Shown: positions 47,860-59,911, counted from the first letter of the stretch. The stretch: DNA of 64,000 nt from Streptomyces sp. Tue 6430 (GCA_021568835.1 JAKGSH010000010.1:4898001-4962000), one strand, 5' to 3'. Translations and numbers: made by a program. Notes: generated by a model from the letters alone, not told the origin.

Positions 47860-48708
47860 TCAATCCGTGGTGCGGGGGCGGGTGCGGATGCGGCGCGTGG
47901 CTGGGGAGCCCGGTGCCGGGACCGGGCCCGACTGGCAGGTGGGGCACCAGTACGTGGGGCGCTCGCGGGAGCCGTCGCCCTGGTCGGCCACGCGGATCGG
48001 GGTTCCGCAGCGCAGGCAGGGGCGGCCCGCGCGGCCGTAGACGAACAGGGCCTGGCCGCTGCGGCCGGTGGTGACGCGGACCGGGCGGTCGCGGTTGGCC
48101 TCGAGGAGCTTCTTCGCGAAGGCCGGCAGCGCGGCGGTGCGGTCCGCGGGAAGGGCGCCCACGGGCAGCCAGGGGGTGACACCCAGGAGGAAGCAGAGTT
48201 CGCTCTTGTAGATGTTGCCGATGCCGGCGAGGTTGCGCTGGTCGAGGAGGGCCTCGCCGATGGCTCGGGCCGGGTCGGCGAGGAGGTTGGCGAGGGCCTG
48301 GTCGGGATCCCAGTCGGGGCCGAGCAGGTCGGGCCCGAGGTGGCCGACCACGCGTTCCTCGTCGGGGGTGCGCAGCAGTTCGAGCACGGGAAGGCGGTAG
48401 CCGACGGCCGTACGGTCGTGGGTGCCGAGGACGGCGCGGATCTGGTGGGCCGGTCCGCCGGTCCAGCGTTGGCCGTTCGTGAAGACTTTCCAGGCCCCCT
48501 CCATCCGCAGGTGCGAGTGGAGGGTGAGACCGCCCTCGATACGGGTGAGGAGGTGCTTGCCGCGCGGGGTGACGTCGAGGACGACGCGACCGGTGAGGTC
48601 GGCGGTGGCGTGCTGGGGAACGCGCAGGTCGGAGCGGGTCAGCACCTTGCCCGCGAGGGCGCAGTGCAGCCGTCTCGCGGCCTGCCGGACCGTGTCACCT
48701 TCAGGCAT
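47860..48708 (-). CDS. nei: Fpg/Nei family DNA glycosylase (Nei type)
   Basis: Removes oxidised bases and nicks abasic sites. 282 residues starting MPEGDTV, with catalytic Pro2-Glu3, the H2TH region (EALLDQRNLAGIGNIYKSE), and a C-terminal zinc finger (CLRCGTPI ... YWCPTCQ) with an Arg-rich tail. The GDTV opening is of the actinobacterial Nei2 kind rather than MutM (MPELPE). It stands on the same strand as the lhr helicase, 51 bases downstream of it, so the two repair genes may be co-transcribed. Confidence 0.93.
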   Translation of the reverse strand: MPEGDTVRQAARRLHCALAGKVLTRSDLRVPQHATADLTGRVVLDVTPRGKHLLTRIEGGLTLHSHLRMEGAWKVFTNGQRWTGGPAHQIRAVLGTHDRTAVGYRLPVLELLRTPDEERVVGHLGPDLLGPDWDPDQALANLLADPARAIGEALLDQRNLAGIGNIYKSELCFLLGVTPWLPVGALPADRTAALPAFAKKLLEANRDRPVRVTTGRSGQALFVYGRAGRPCLRCGTPIRVADQGDGSRERPTYWCPTCQSGPVPAPGSPATRRIRTRPRTTD

Positions 48709-48759
48709 GGGTCAAGGGTGGCACGACGGGAGCGGGGCCTGCGGCCGTCCGGTGGTTCG

Positions 48760-51700
48760 TCATGCCCGCAGCCTCAGACCGCGGGGCGTCGCGATGAAGC
48801 CAGCCCCTTCCAGGACGGAGCCGAAGGGGGAGGTCAGGGCCGGGGCGCCGTTGACGCGCTCCACCGTGACCGTGCCGAGCGATCCCGCACGGGCGGCCGC
48901 GGCGAGGGACTCCGCCGCCGCGGGCAGCCGCGGGTCGTCGGCGGGTGAGTCGGCGTGGTCCGCGGCGGCGGGCCAGGCCAGCAGGGTCTTGCCGCCGCGC
49001 TCCATGTAGAGCGTCAGCTCGCCGTCCACGAGCACCACGAGGGAGCCCGCCTTGCGGCCAGGCTTGTGTCCGGCGCCGGTCGGCGGCTCGGGCCAGGGCA
49101 GGGCGGCGCCGTACGCGTTCGCCGGGTCGGCCGCGGCGAGGACGACGGCACGGGAGGCGGGTGACGGGGTGCGCGGGCGGCGGCCGGCGAAGCCGGGCGC
49201 GTACGGGGAGCCGCTGCCGCCCCGGGGGCTGCCGGGGCCGGGATTCGCGAAGTCGCGCGGTGAGACCCACTCGCCCGGAGCCGGCGGGGCGCCGGCGGCG
49301 CCGCCGAGGCCGGGGAAGTCCCAGTCGATGTCGGCCGGGGGGAATCCGTCGGGGATGCCGAAGGGGTCGTCGGCGCCGGGCCCGGCGTGCGCGCCGTCCG
49401 GTCCGTCATCGCCGCCGGTTCCGTCGGGCCGCTCCGGACCGGTCGGCCGGGGTGGGGCGGTACCGGTGCCCCACGCGTCCTGGGCGCCGGCCGGGCCCGG
49501 CGACGGCTCGCCGCGGTCACGGGCGCCTGCCACCGCGCGGACGCGGTCCACGGCGCCGTCCATCGCGAACTGCGCGGCGCCGAGCCCCTCCACGACATAA
49601 CCGCGCCGGGCCTGGCCGCTGTCCTCGAAGGCGGACAGGATGCGGTACGTCGCCGAGAAGCCGCCCTCCACGCCCTCGGCCGCGACCGCGCCCCGGGTCA
49701 CCACGCCGTGCCGGTCGAGGAGCGTACGGGCGAGCGCGTGGGCGCGGACGGTGGGGTCGGGCTCGTGGGCCGGCAGGAGGGACCAGCGGCCGGCGACGGT
49801 CGGGGGCCGCCACGGGACGCGGAGCGGCCGGCGGGGGAGCCGTACCGCCCTCGGGGGACCGCGCGCTTGGCGCGGTGGGCGGTGGAGCCGGCCGTACGGC
49901 CCGAGCCCAGCAGGGCGCGCATCGGCGCCAGCGTGTCGTTGGTGAGGCGGCCGGACCACGCCAGGTCCCAGACGATGTCGGCCAGCTGGGGGTCGGTGGC
50001 CTCGGGGTGGGTGGTGGCACGGACCTGGTCGGCGATCTGGCGGAAGAACAGGCCGTAGCCCCCGGCGAGGGTGTCCAGGACGGACTGGTGCAGTGCCGTC
50101 AGCTCCAGGGGGTGCGGTGGGGCCAGGAGCAGCGGTGCCGCGTCCGCCAGGTACAGGGACACCCAGCCGTCCTTGCCGGGCAGGGCGCCCGCGCCGGCCC
50201 AGAGGACCTCCCCCGCGGCGGTGAGTTCGTCGAGCATCGCCGGCGCGTAGCCCCTGACGCGGGACGGGATGACGAGCCTCTCCAGGGCGGAGGCGGGCAC
50301 GGACGCGCCCTGGAGCTGCTCGATCGCGCGCACCAGGCCGTCGACGCCGCGCAGGGAGTGGCCCGCGCCGATGTGCTGCCACTGGGGCAGGAACTGGGCG
50401 AGCGCGGCGGGCGGGACCGGTTCGAGCTCCTGCCGCAGGGCGGCCAGGGAGCGGCGGCGCAGCCTGCGCAGGACGGTCGCGTCGCACCACTCCTGGCCGA
50501 TGCCGGCCGGGTGGAACTCGCCCTGCACGACGCGGCCGCCCGCCGCGAGCCGTTGGAGGGCGCCCTCGGTGACCGCGACGCCCAGGCCGAAGCGGGCGGC
50601 GGCGTCGGCCGAGGTGAACGGGCCGTGGGTGCGCGCGTGACGGGCGAGGAGGTCGCCGAGCGGGTCCTTGACCGGTTCGGTGAAGGCCTCCGGCACACCG
50701 ACGGGCAGTGCCGTGCCCAGGGCGTCGCGCAGGCGGCCCGCGTCCTCGACGGCCGCCCAGTGGTCGACGCCGGCGATACGGACCGCGATGGCGCGGCGGG
50801 CCGCGGCCAGATCGCGGGCCCAGTGCGGTTCGGCGCCCCGTTCGGCCAGTTCCGCGTCGGTGAGCGGGCCGAGCACGCGCAGGAGGTCCGCGACGCCCTC
50901 GACGTCTTTCACCCGGCGGTCCTCGGTCAGCCACTGGAGTTCCCGCTCCAGTTCGGTGAGCACCTCGGCGTCGAGCAGTTCGCGCAGCTCCGCCTGGCCG
51001 AGCAGCTCGGCCAGCAGCCGTGAGTCCAGCGACAGGGCGGCGGCGCGGCGTTCGGCGAGCGGGGAGTCGCCCTCGTAGAGGAACTGGGCGACGTAGCCGA
51101 ACAGGAGGGAGCGGGCGAAGGGGGACGGCTCCGGGGTGGTGACCTCGACCAGGCGCACCCTGCGGGACTCGAGGTCACCCATCAGCTCGACGAGTCCGGG
51201 GACGTCGAAGACGTCCTGGAGGCACTCGCGGACCGCTTCCAGGACGATCGGGAACGAGCCGAACTCGCTCGCCACCTGGAGCAGCTGGGAGGCGCGCTGG
51301 CGCTGCTGCCACAGCGGGGTGCGCTTGCCGGGGTTGCGGCGCGGCAGCAGCAGCGCGCGGGCGGCGCACTCGCGGAAGCGGGCGGCGAACAGGGCCGAGC
51401 CGCCCACCTGGTCGGTGACGACCTGGTCGACGTCGCCCTTGTCGAAGACGACGTCCGCCGCGCCGATCGGGGCCCGGTCGGCGTCGTACTCCGTGCCGGC
51501 TTGCGGGGGCGGCTGGTCGATCAGGTCCAGGCTCATGAGATCGGCGTCGGGCAGCCGCAGGACGATGCCGTCGTCGGCGTGCATCACCTGGGCGTCCATG
51601 CCGTACCGCTCGGACAGCTTGGCGCCGAGGGCGAGCGCCCAGGGGGCGTGCACCTGGGCGCCGAAGGGGGAGTGCACGACGACCCGCCAGTCGCCCAGCT

Positions 51701-53747
51701 CGTCGCGGAAACGCTCCACGACGATGGTGCGGTCGTCGGGGACGTGGCCGCAGGCCTGGCGTTGTTCGTCCAGGTAGGAGAGGACGTTGTCGGCGGCCCG
51801 GGCGTCCAGGCCGGCGGTGAGCAGGCGCAGCCGGGCGTCTTCCTCGGGCAGCGAGCCGATTTCGCGCAGGAACGCGCCTACCGCGCGACCCAGCTCCAGC
51901 GGGCGGCCCAGCTGGTCGCCCTTCCAGAACGGCAGGCGGCCCGGTACGCCCGGGGCGGGTGAGACCAGGACGCGGTCGCGGGTGATGTCCTCGATGCGCC
52001 AGGAACTGGTGCCCAGGGTGAAGACGTCACCGACGCGGGACTCGTAGACCATCTCCTCGTCCAGCTCGCCGACCCGGCCGCCGCCCTTCCTGGGATCGGC
52101 GCCCGCGAGGAACACGCCGAACAGACCGCGGTCCGGGATGGTGCCGCCGGAGGTCACGGCGAGCCGCTGGGCGCCGGGGCGGCCGGTGATCGTGCCGGCC
52201 ACGCGGTCCCACACCACGCGCGGGCGCAACTCGGCGAAGGCGTCGGACGGGTACCGGCCGGCGAGCATGTCCAGGACCGCCGTGAAGGCCGACTCGGGGA
52301 GGGAGGCGAAGGGCGCGGCGCGGCGGACGAGGGCGAGCAGGTCGTCCAGCTGCCAGGTGTCCATCGCGGTCATCGCGACGAGCTGCTGGGCCAGCACGTC
52401 AAGCGGGTTCGCCGGGATCCTCAGGGACTCGATGGAGCCCGTGCGCATGCGCTCGGTGACCACCGCGGCCTGGACCAGGTCGCCCCGGTACTTCGGGAAG
52501 ACCACACCGGTGGAGACCGCGCCGACCTGGTGGCCCGCGCGGCCCACGCGCTGGAGGCCGGAGGCCACCGAGGGCGGGGACTCGACCTGGACGACCAGGT
52601 CGACCGCGCCCATGTCGATGCCCAGCTCCAGACTGGAGGTGGCGACCACCGCGGGCAGGCGGCCGGCCTTGAGGTCCTCCTCCACCAGGGCGCGCTGCTC
52701 CTTGGAGACCGAGCCGTGGTGGGCGCGCGCGATGACCGCGGGGGCGCCCTGGGCCGCGCCCGAGCCGCCCATCAGGTCGGCCGGGGCGTGGTGCTCGTCG
52801 AGGGGCTCTCCGGTGGCCCGCTCGTGGGCGATCTCGTTGAGCCTGTTGCACAGGCGCTCCGCCAGGCGGCGGGAGTTCGCGAACACGATCGTGGAGCGGT
52901 GGGCCTGGACCAGGTCGGTGATGCGCTCCTCGACATGCGGCCAGATCGACGGGCGCTCCGCGCCCGCGGAGCCGTCGGCGACCGGGGAGCCGCCCAGCTC
53001 GCCCAGGTCCTCCACCGGGACGACCACCGAGAGGTCGAACTCCTTGCCCGACTCGGGCTGCACGATCTCGACCTTGCGGCGCGGGGAGAGGTAACGGGCG
53101 ACCTCGTCGACCGGACGGACCGTGGCCGAGAGGCCGATACGGCGGGCCGGCCTCGGCAGGAGCTCGTCCAGGCGCTCCAGGGAGAGGGCGAGGTGGGCGC
53201 CGCGCTTGGTGCTCGCCACGGCGTGGACCTCGTCGAGGATCACCGTCTCGATGCCGGTCAGCGCGTCGCGGGCGGCCGACGTCAGCATCAGGAACAGGGA
53301 CTCCGGGGTGGTGATCAGGATGTCCGGAGGGCGCGTGGAGAGCGCGCGGCGCTCGGCGGGCGGCGTGTCACCGGAGCGGATGCCGACCTTGACCTCGGGC
53401 TCGGGCAGGCCCAGGCGCACGGACTCCTGGCGGATGCCGGTGAGGGGGCTGCGCAGGTTGCGCTCGACGTCGACCGCGAGGGCCTTGAGCGGTGACACGT
53501 ACAACACGCGGCAGCGCTTCTTCGGGTCGGCCGGCGGGGGCGTCGAGGCGAGCTGGTCCAGGGCCGCCAGGAACGCGGCCAGTGTCTTGCCGGAGCCGGT
53601 CGGGGCCACCACCAGTACGTCCGACCCCTCGCCGATGGCCTGCCACGCGCCCGCCTGGGCGGCGGTGGGCGCGGAGAACGCCCCCGTGAACCAGGCGCGG
53701 GTCGCGGGGGAGAAGCCGTCCAGGGCTCGGTGTGCATTGCCGACCAT
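48760..53747 (-). CDS. lhr: Lhr-type ATP-dependent DNA helicase, apparent frameshift
   Basis: Large superfamily 2 helicase (about 1,660 residues): Walker A APTGSGKTLAAFL, DEVH box VILDEVHAVAS, motif III SAT (GLSATVRP), helicase C domain (VGRAGHQVGAVSTG) and the long Lhr C-terminal region of winged-helix and DNA-binding modules. ATG 53747 (MVGNAHRAL) is preferred; five codons upstream is another ATG. In the G-run 49802-49806 (+ strand) one base is missing, so SASRGGPRPSP should read SASRGGPPTVAGRWSLLPAHEP, continuing to the stop at 48760. The C-terminal part contains a Gly/Pro-rich insert and ends with a conserved-looking domain (TLYMERGGKTLLAW). Confidence 0.9.
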
Positions 53748-53938
53748 GGGTCCATCCTGCACCCGAGCACCGACAACGCGTCTGACCTGCGGCTTCGCGT
53801 CGCCTTCCGGGCCGGGGGCGGATGCCGGCGCGGGACGGTCCCAAACGGCGGCGGGCCGCGAGCCCGGCGAGGGCGGCCCGGGCGGGGCGGGGCGGCCCGG
53901 GCCGGAGGTCTCAGGTCCGCTTCGCGGAGAATGGGGGT

Positions 53939-54931
53939 GTGGCGGGAACTCGTGAGGTGGCGCGGCACTGGCAGTACGCGGAACTGCCCGGTGTGGACCT
54001 GCTGCGGGCCCGGTACGTGCGGAAAAGCTTCGTGCGGCACACGCACGAGCACTTCGTGATCGCCGGGATCGTGGAGGGGCTGGAGGTCTTCCAGCACCGG
54101 GGCGGGGACCAGTACGCGGGTGCGGGATCGCTCGCTCTGGTCAATCCCGACACCCCGCACACCGGACGGGCCGGCGTGCCCGAGGGCTGGCGGTACGGCG
54201 CGGTGTACCCGTCGCCCGAACTGGTGGCCGGGATCGCCGCCGAGACGACGACCCTGCGGGGCGCTCCGGGGTTCGTCAGCCCCGTGCTCGACGATCCGTA
54301 CGCCGTCACGCTCGTGCACCAGGTCCTGCGGGCCGCCGACGAGGGCAACGCGCTCGCCGCCGACACCCTGCTGCGGGTCGCCGTGACGCGGCTGCTGCGG
54401 CTGAACGGCGGGACGCTGCCCGACCGGCAGGTGCGCACGGCCGGGGCGCGGACGGCGGCACGCGCGCGTGCCGTGCTGGAGGAGCGGCTCGCGGACCCGC
54501 CGACCCTGGAGCGGCTCGCGGGCGACCTCGGGACGAGCCCCTTCGCCCTGCTGCGGGCGTTCCGGGACGCCTACGGGATGCCGCCGCACACCTGGCTCAC
54601 CGACACCCGGGTCAGGCGGGCGCGGCGCCTGCTGGACGCCGGGACCGCCCCGGCTGAGGCGGCGCTCGCCGTGGGTTTCACCGACCAGCCGCACCTCAAC
54701 CGTCACTTCGCCAGGATCGTGGGCGTGCCGCCGGGGGCGTACCAGCGGGAGCGCAAGAACGTACAAGACGCGCGGCGGCGGCTCCTCGTACCGTTCGACG
54801 GGTGGCAGAACAGACAGCTCTCGCAGACATACGGGACCACGACCGGGGAGGCAGGCCGGACGCCGCCGTCGTCCGCGACGCCCTCGGGGTCGGGATCGCC
54901 GTCGGACTCTCCGGGTTCGCCTTCGGAGTGA
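53939..54931 (+). CDS. AraC family transcriptional regulator
   Basis: 330 residues: an N-terminal AraC-type cupin (VRHTHEHFVIAGIVEGLEVFQHRG; LVNPDTPHTG) and a C-terminal double HTH (LERLAGDLGTSPFALLRAFRDAYG; AEAALAVGFTDQPHLNRHFARIVG). GTG 53939 follows GGAGAATGGGGG. The last ~45 residues (after RERKNVQDAR) are Ser/Pro/Gly-rich and overlap azlC by 130 bases in another frame, so they may not be natural; no frame has a stop there before 54929. It is probably the regulator of the exporter genes downstream. Confidence 0.88.
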   Translation: MAGTREVARHWQYAELPGVDLLRARYVRKSFVRHTHEHFVIAGIVEGLEVFQHRGGDQYAGAGSLALVNPDTPHTGRAGVPEGWRYGAVYPSPELVAGIAAETTTLRGAPGFVSPVLDDPYAVTLVHQVLRAADEGNALAADTLLRVAVTRLLRLNGGTLPDRQVRTAGARTAARARAVLEERLADPPTLERLAGDLGTSPFALLRAFRDAYGMPPHTWLTDTRVRRARRLLDAGTAPAEAALAVGFTDQPHLNRHFARIVGVPPGAYQRERKNVQDARRRLLVPFDGWQNRQLSQTYGTTTGEAGRTPPSSATPSGSGSPSDSPGSPSE

Positions 54932-55551
54932 CCTCGGCGGGCGGCGGACTCACGGTGTGGCAGACCTGCGCGCTCAGCCTCCTGGTGTTCACCGGCGCGT
55001 CCCAGTTCGCGCTCGTCGGGGCGCTCGCGGCGGGCGGCAATCCGCTCACGGCGGCCGCCGGCGCCTTCTTCCTCGGCGTACGCAACGCCTTCTACGGGCT
55101 GCGGCTGTCGCAGTTGCTGGCACTCCCGCGCGCGGTGCGCCCGTTCGCCGCGCAGTGGGTCATCGACGAGACCACGGCCGTCTCGCTGGCGCAACGCGAT
55201 CGACGAGGCGCGCGCATCGGGTTCGCCGTGACCGGACTCAGCCTGTACGTGCTGTGGAACCTGACCACCCTGCTGGGCGCCCTCGGTGCGGAAGCCATCG
55301 GGGACACCGACGCGTGGGGGCTCGACGCGGCCGGCCCGGCCGTCTTCCTCGCGTTGCTCGCGCCCATGCTGAAGTCCACCACCGAGCGGGCCGCCGCGGC
55401 GCTCGCGGTCCTGCTGGGCCTCGGTCTGCTGCCCGTCCTGCCCGGCGGCGTGCCCGTCCTGGTGGCCGCTCTGGCCGCGCCGCTCGCCCTGTGGGCCGAG
55501 GGCCGGCGCCAGGGCCGCGCGCGGGGCGAGACGGAGGGGGAGGGCCGGTGA
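54802..55551 (+). CDS. azlC: AzlC family permease (branched-chain amino acid exporter large subunit)
   Basis: 249 residues with about seven membrane helices and AzlC sequence: GVGIAVGLSGFAFGV, LLVFTGASQFALVGALAAGG, FFLGVRNAFYGLRLS, QWVIDETTAVSLAQ. AzlCD pairs export branched-chain or related amino acids. GTG 54802 lies inside the 3' end of the AraC gene. The stop overlaps the azlD start (GTGA). Confidence 0.9.
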   Translation: MAEQTALADIRDHDRGGRPDAAVVRDALGVGIAVGLSGFAFGVTSAGGGLTVWQTCALSLLVFTGASQFALVGALAAGGNPLTAAAGAFFLGVRNAFYGLRLSQLLALPRAVRPFAAQWVIDETTAVSLAQRDRRGARIGFAVTGLSLYVLWNLTTLLGALGAEAIGDTDAWGLDAAGPAVFLALLAPMLKSTTERAAAALAVLLGLGLLPVLPGGVPVLVAALAAPLALWAEGRRQGRARGETEGEGR

Positions 55552-55856
55552 ACGTCTGGATCGCGATCGGCGTGACCGCCCTCGGCTGCTACGCCGTCAA
55601 GCTCACCGGCCTGCTCGTGCCCGCCGGGGTGCTCGAACGGCCCCTCGTCCGGCGGCTCGCGGCCCTGCTCCCCGTCGCCCTGCTGGCCGCCCTCACGGCC
55701 CAGCAGACCTTCGCCGACGGCCAGTCCCTCGTGCTCGACGCCAAGGCCGCCGGGCTCGCCGCGGCCGCCGTGGCGCTCGTCCTGCGAGCGCCGTTCCTGC
55801 TCGTCGTCGCGGCGGCCGTGGCGGTCACGGCGGGGGTACGGGCCCTGAGCGGCTGA
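55548..55856 (+). CDS. azlD: AzlD family protein (exporter small subunit)
   Basis: 102 residues with four hydrophobic helices (VWIAIGVTALGCYAVKLTGLL-type start; LAALLPVALLAALTAQQTF; AAAVALVLRAPFLLVVAAAVAV), the AzlD layout. GTG 55548 overlaps the azlC stop by four bases, so it is coupled. It is the partner subunit of AzlC. Confidence 0.9.
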   Translation: MNVWIAIGVTALGCYAVKLTGLLVPAGVLERPLVRRLAALLPVALLAALTAQQTFADGQSLVLDAKAAGLAAAAVALVLRAPFLLVVAAAVAVTAGVRALSG

Positions 55857-55918
55857 GGCGACTGGGGCGAGTGGGGCGGGTGTCCTGGTGAGGCCCCGCC
55901 CCGGGCCGGCGCGCCGGG

Positions 55919-56862
55919 TCACCCGATGGCGCGACCGTACGACCGGAGGGTGCTCAGCGCTTCGATCGTCACCACCGGGCGGGACTCCAGCTCCGTGCCC
56001 GGCGCCCACCGGCGCCACCGGACCGGCCAGCCGCCGTCCTCCCGCTGCTCGCCGGCGAGGAAGTCCAGGGAGCCCGCCATCTCGGCGTCGGTGAACCACG
56101 CGCGCGCGAGCGAACCCGGTGTCCTCGCGTAGTCGTACGGGAAGTGGTGCTCGCCGGGCGCGTAGCCGGGGGCGACGGGGTACGCGTCCCGGCGGTCCGG
56201 GTCGAGTACGGCGAGGCGCTGCTCGCGCACCAGGCGGCCCAGGCGGTCGGCGGCCGCCTCCGTGCGCGGGCGGTCCGGGGCGGAGTCCAGGAAGGCCACG
56301 GCGGCCTGGATCTCGTACGGGTGGGACGTCTCCAGGGCGTCGACCGCCTGCCAGCAGAAGTCCGTGGCCCTGAACAGCCAGGCGTGCCAGACCCCGTTGC
56401 GGTGCAGCAGACCGACCACCGGACCGGTCGCCAGCAACTCGCCGGGAGGGTCGTCCACGACCGGGACGAACGGGGCGGCGGGGTAGCCGCGCTGGCTGGG
56501 AAGGACCGCCGGGAGCGCCCCGTCGGCCGTGGAGACGGAGGTGAGGTAGCGGCACACCCGTTCCGCGCGCTGCCCGCCGCAGCGGCCGAGCGAGTCCAGG
56601 ACGCGCAGCGCGCGGGCGGTGTGCAGGGGCTGGCTGACGGGGCCGCGGAGATCGGGTTCGAGCGCGTGGCCGTATCCGCCGTCCTCGTTGCGGTACGCGT
56701 CGAGCGCCGTCTCCACGGGGTCGGCGGCGCCATGGAGGAAGTGGTGTGCGAAGAGGCGCTGTTCCAGCACGCGCGCGGTGAGCCAGACGAAGTGCTCGGC
56801 ACGGAAGAGCGGGGAACGCGCCGACGGCGTCGGGGGAGTGGGGATGCTCCGGATTCGACCAT
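55919..56862 (-). CDS. Alpha/alpha-toroid (prenyltransferase/squalene-cyclase-like) protein, start uncertain
   Basis: About 315 residues with repeats of the toroid fold: NEDGGYGHALEPDLRGPVSQ, TADGALPAVLPSQRGYP, EQREDGGWPVRWRRW. The DGGxG and QREDGGW motifs resemble terpene-cyclase and prenyltransferase barrels, but catalytic acids are not evident; function unknown. The main frame is open to 57133 without a good start. ATG 56862 (MVESGASP) has a -10 box placed for a leaderless mRNA and would join the main frame (TPPTPSARSPLFRAEHF) if one C were missing in CCCC near 56843-56846. I chose it on that basis; GTG near 56912 is the alternative. Confidence 0.75.
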
Positions 56863-56869
56863 GAGTCAG

Positions 56870-56875
56870 ACCGTA
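56870..56875 (-). promoter_or_regulatory. -10 box for a leaderless toroid-protein mRNA
   Basis: TACGGT on the minus strand ends seven bases before ATG 56862, the same geometry as the dapA and rimO promoters. It supports that start choice. Confidence 0.45.
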
Positions 56876-56941
56876 GGCCGCGAAGCGGTCTCCGCAGGCG
56901 GTCCCGGCCGTGGCCACCCCCGGGGGCGGGATACTGGTGGC

Positions 56942-57136
56942 ATGCGGTTGACGGTCTTCTGGCAGCGGATGGCGGAGCACTTCGGCACGGGGTACGCCGA
57001 GACCTTCGCGCGTGATCACGTGATGACGGAACTCGGCGGGCGCACCGTGCACGAGGCGCTGGCGGCCGGCTGGGACGCAAAGGACGTCTGGCGTGTGGTG
57101 TGCGCGGTGATGAACGTTCCGCGGGAGAGGCACTGA
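56942..57136 (+). CDS. DUF3046 family protein
   Basis: 64 residues: MRLTVFWQRMAEHFG opening, YAETFARDHVM, LGGRTVHEALAAGWDAKDVWRVVC and the end VPRERH. This matches DUF3046, a short actinobacterial protein usually encoded just upstream of recA. Function unknown. It is divergent from the toroid gene, with 79 bases between the two start codons. Confidence 0.92.
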   Translation: MRLTVFWQRMAEHFGTGYAETFARDHVMTELGGRTVHEALAAGWDAKDVWRVVCAVMNVPRERH

Positions 57137-57178
57137 TTCGACGGGAAGATCGCAGGGGGGTCACCGATTGTCGGTGGC

Positions 57179-58452
57179 GTGGGCGAGACTTGGTCCGTGG
57201 CACCCACTGACGAGAACGGGCGCGTCGGCCCGCAGGCACCCCCGTCGGGCCCGACGCCGCCCACTCGGCCACCGTCCGGCCCCGACACCGCGCCGAGCGC
57301 GCGCATGCCGCGCTGGCTCCCCGCGCGATGCTGCTCGCACTCGCCCTGGTCGGCGCGTTCCAGCTGGGCATCTGGGCCTTCCACCAGGTCATCGGCCTGC
57401 TGACCAACATCCTCATCGCGTTCTTCCTCGCCCTCGCCGTCGAACCGGCGGTGAGCCGCATGGCGGCGCGCGGCATACGCAGGGGGCTCGCCACCTTCCT
57501 CGTCTTCTTCGGTCTGCTGATCGTGTTCGCGGGCTTCTTCACGCTGCTCGGCTCGATGCTCGCCGGGCAGATCATCAAGATGATCGAGGGCTTCCCGCAG
57601 TACCTCGACTCGGTGATCAACTGGGTCAACACCACGTTCCACACCGACCTCAGGCGGGTCGACATCCAGGAGGGCCTGCTCCACTCCGACTGGCTGAGGA
57701 AGTACGCGCAGAACAGCGCGGCCGGCGTCCTGGACGTCTCCACGCAGGTCCTCGGCGGGCTCTTCCAACTCCTGACGATCGGACTGTTCTCGTTCTACTT
57801 CGCCGCCGACGGGCCCCGGCTGCGGCGCGCCCTGTGTTCCGTCCTGCCGCCCACCCGGCAGGCCGAGGTGCTGCGCGCGTGGGAGATCGCCGTCGACAAG
57901 ACCGGCGGCTACCTGTACTCGCGCGGTCTGATGGCGCTGATCTCCGGCGTGGCGCACTACGTACTGCTCCAGATCCTCGGTATCCCGTACGCGCCCGTGC
58001 TCGGCGTGTGGGTCGGCGTCGTCTCGCAGTTCATCCCCACCATCGGCACCTATCTCGCGGGTGCGCTGCCCATGCTGATCGCCTTCACGGTCGATCCCTG
58101 GTATGCGCTGTGGGTACTGGTCTTCGTCGTGGTCTACCAGCAGTTCGAGAACTACGTGCTGCAGCCGAAGCTCACCTCGAAGACCGTCGACATCCACCCC
58201 GCCGTGGCCTTCGGCTCGGTCATCGCCGGCACCGCACTGCTCGGCGCGGTCGGCGCACTGATCTCCATCCCCGCGGTCGCCACGCTCCAGGCGTTCCTCG
58301 GCGCCTACGTAAAGCGCTACGACGTCACGGACGATCCCCGCGTGCACGGCCACCGGAGACGGGGTGAGGGGCCGAACCCGCTCACGCGCGCACGGCAGCT
58401 GTGGACGAGGGCGCGGGAGCGGACGTCCGGCCCGGGGGAAGGGACTCGCTGA
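57179..58452 (+). CDS. AI-2E family transporter, apparent frameshift
   Basis: About 425 residues with seven to eight membrane helices typical of the AI-2E/PerM superfamily: GAFQLGIWAFHQVIGLLTNIL, LALAVEPAVSRMAARGI, LLTIGLFSFYFAADGPRL, GVVSQFIPTIGTYLAGALP, VVVYQQFENYVLQPKL, FGSVIAGTALLGAVGALI. The N-terminal 40 residues are Pro-rich. One C is missing in CCCC at 57319-57322: RWLPARCCSHS should read RWLPRAMLLALALVG. The start is GTG 57179 or GTG 57197. Substrate not predictable. Confidence 0.88.
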
Positions 58453-58772
58453 CACCCGGCGCGGGTCCCCGACGGGGCCCGTCGCGACGAGGGCCGGGTG
58501 CGGGGGCCGGGGCGGGGGCCGGGGCGGGGTCCGGGGCGTTGCGCAGGCGCGAGCGCAGGCCCGGAGGTATCGAGCGGTCCGCTTGACACGAAAATCGAAC
58601 ATCCATTCTGATGGAAGCTCCGGCGAGGTCCTTGGTGGGTGGTTCGTCCCGATTTGAAGGGGTAAATGCCCGAGTTGTCCACAGGCGGGGCCGGCGTCGA
58701 GGCGCATTGTCAGTGGCAGGCGTTAGCGTCTTTGACGTGAAGCGATCGACTCAAGCAAATCGGGTGGAACCC
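58453..58772 (+). promoter_or_regulatory. recA promoter with degenerate SOS box
   Basis: TTGACA (58583-58588) and TCTGAT (58607-58612) are spaced by 18 bases. Between and overlapping them lies CGAAC-ATCC-ATTCT (58596-58609), one perfect half of the LexA/Cheo-type box CGAAC-N4-GTTCG and one half with two mismatches. A GGGCCGGGGC-rich stretch precedes the promoter. The leader to the recA start is about 155 bases. Confidence 0.75.
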
Positions 58773-59903
<1,131 letters not shown>

Positions 59904-59911
59904 GCCGACCC

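Noticed and set aside
56144..57136. 330-codon frame ending in the DUF3046 protein
   Set aside because: Only the last 64 codons are the real gene; the rest is antisense to the toroid protein.
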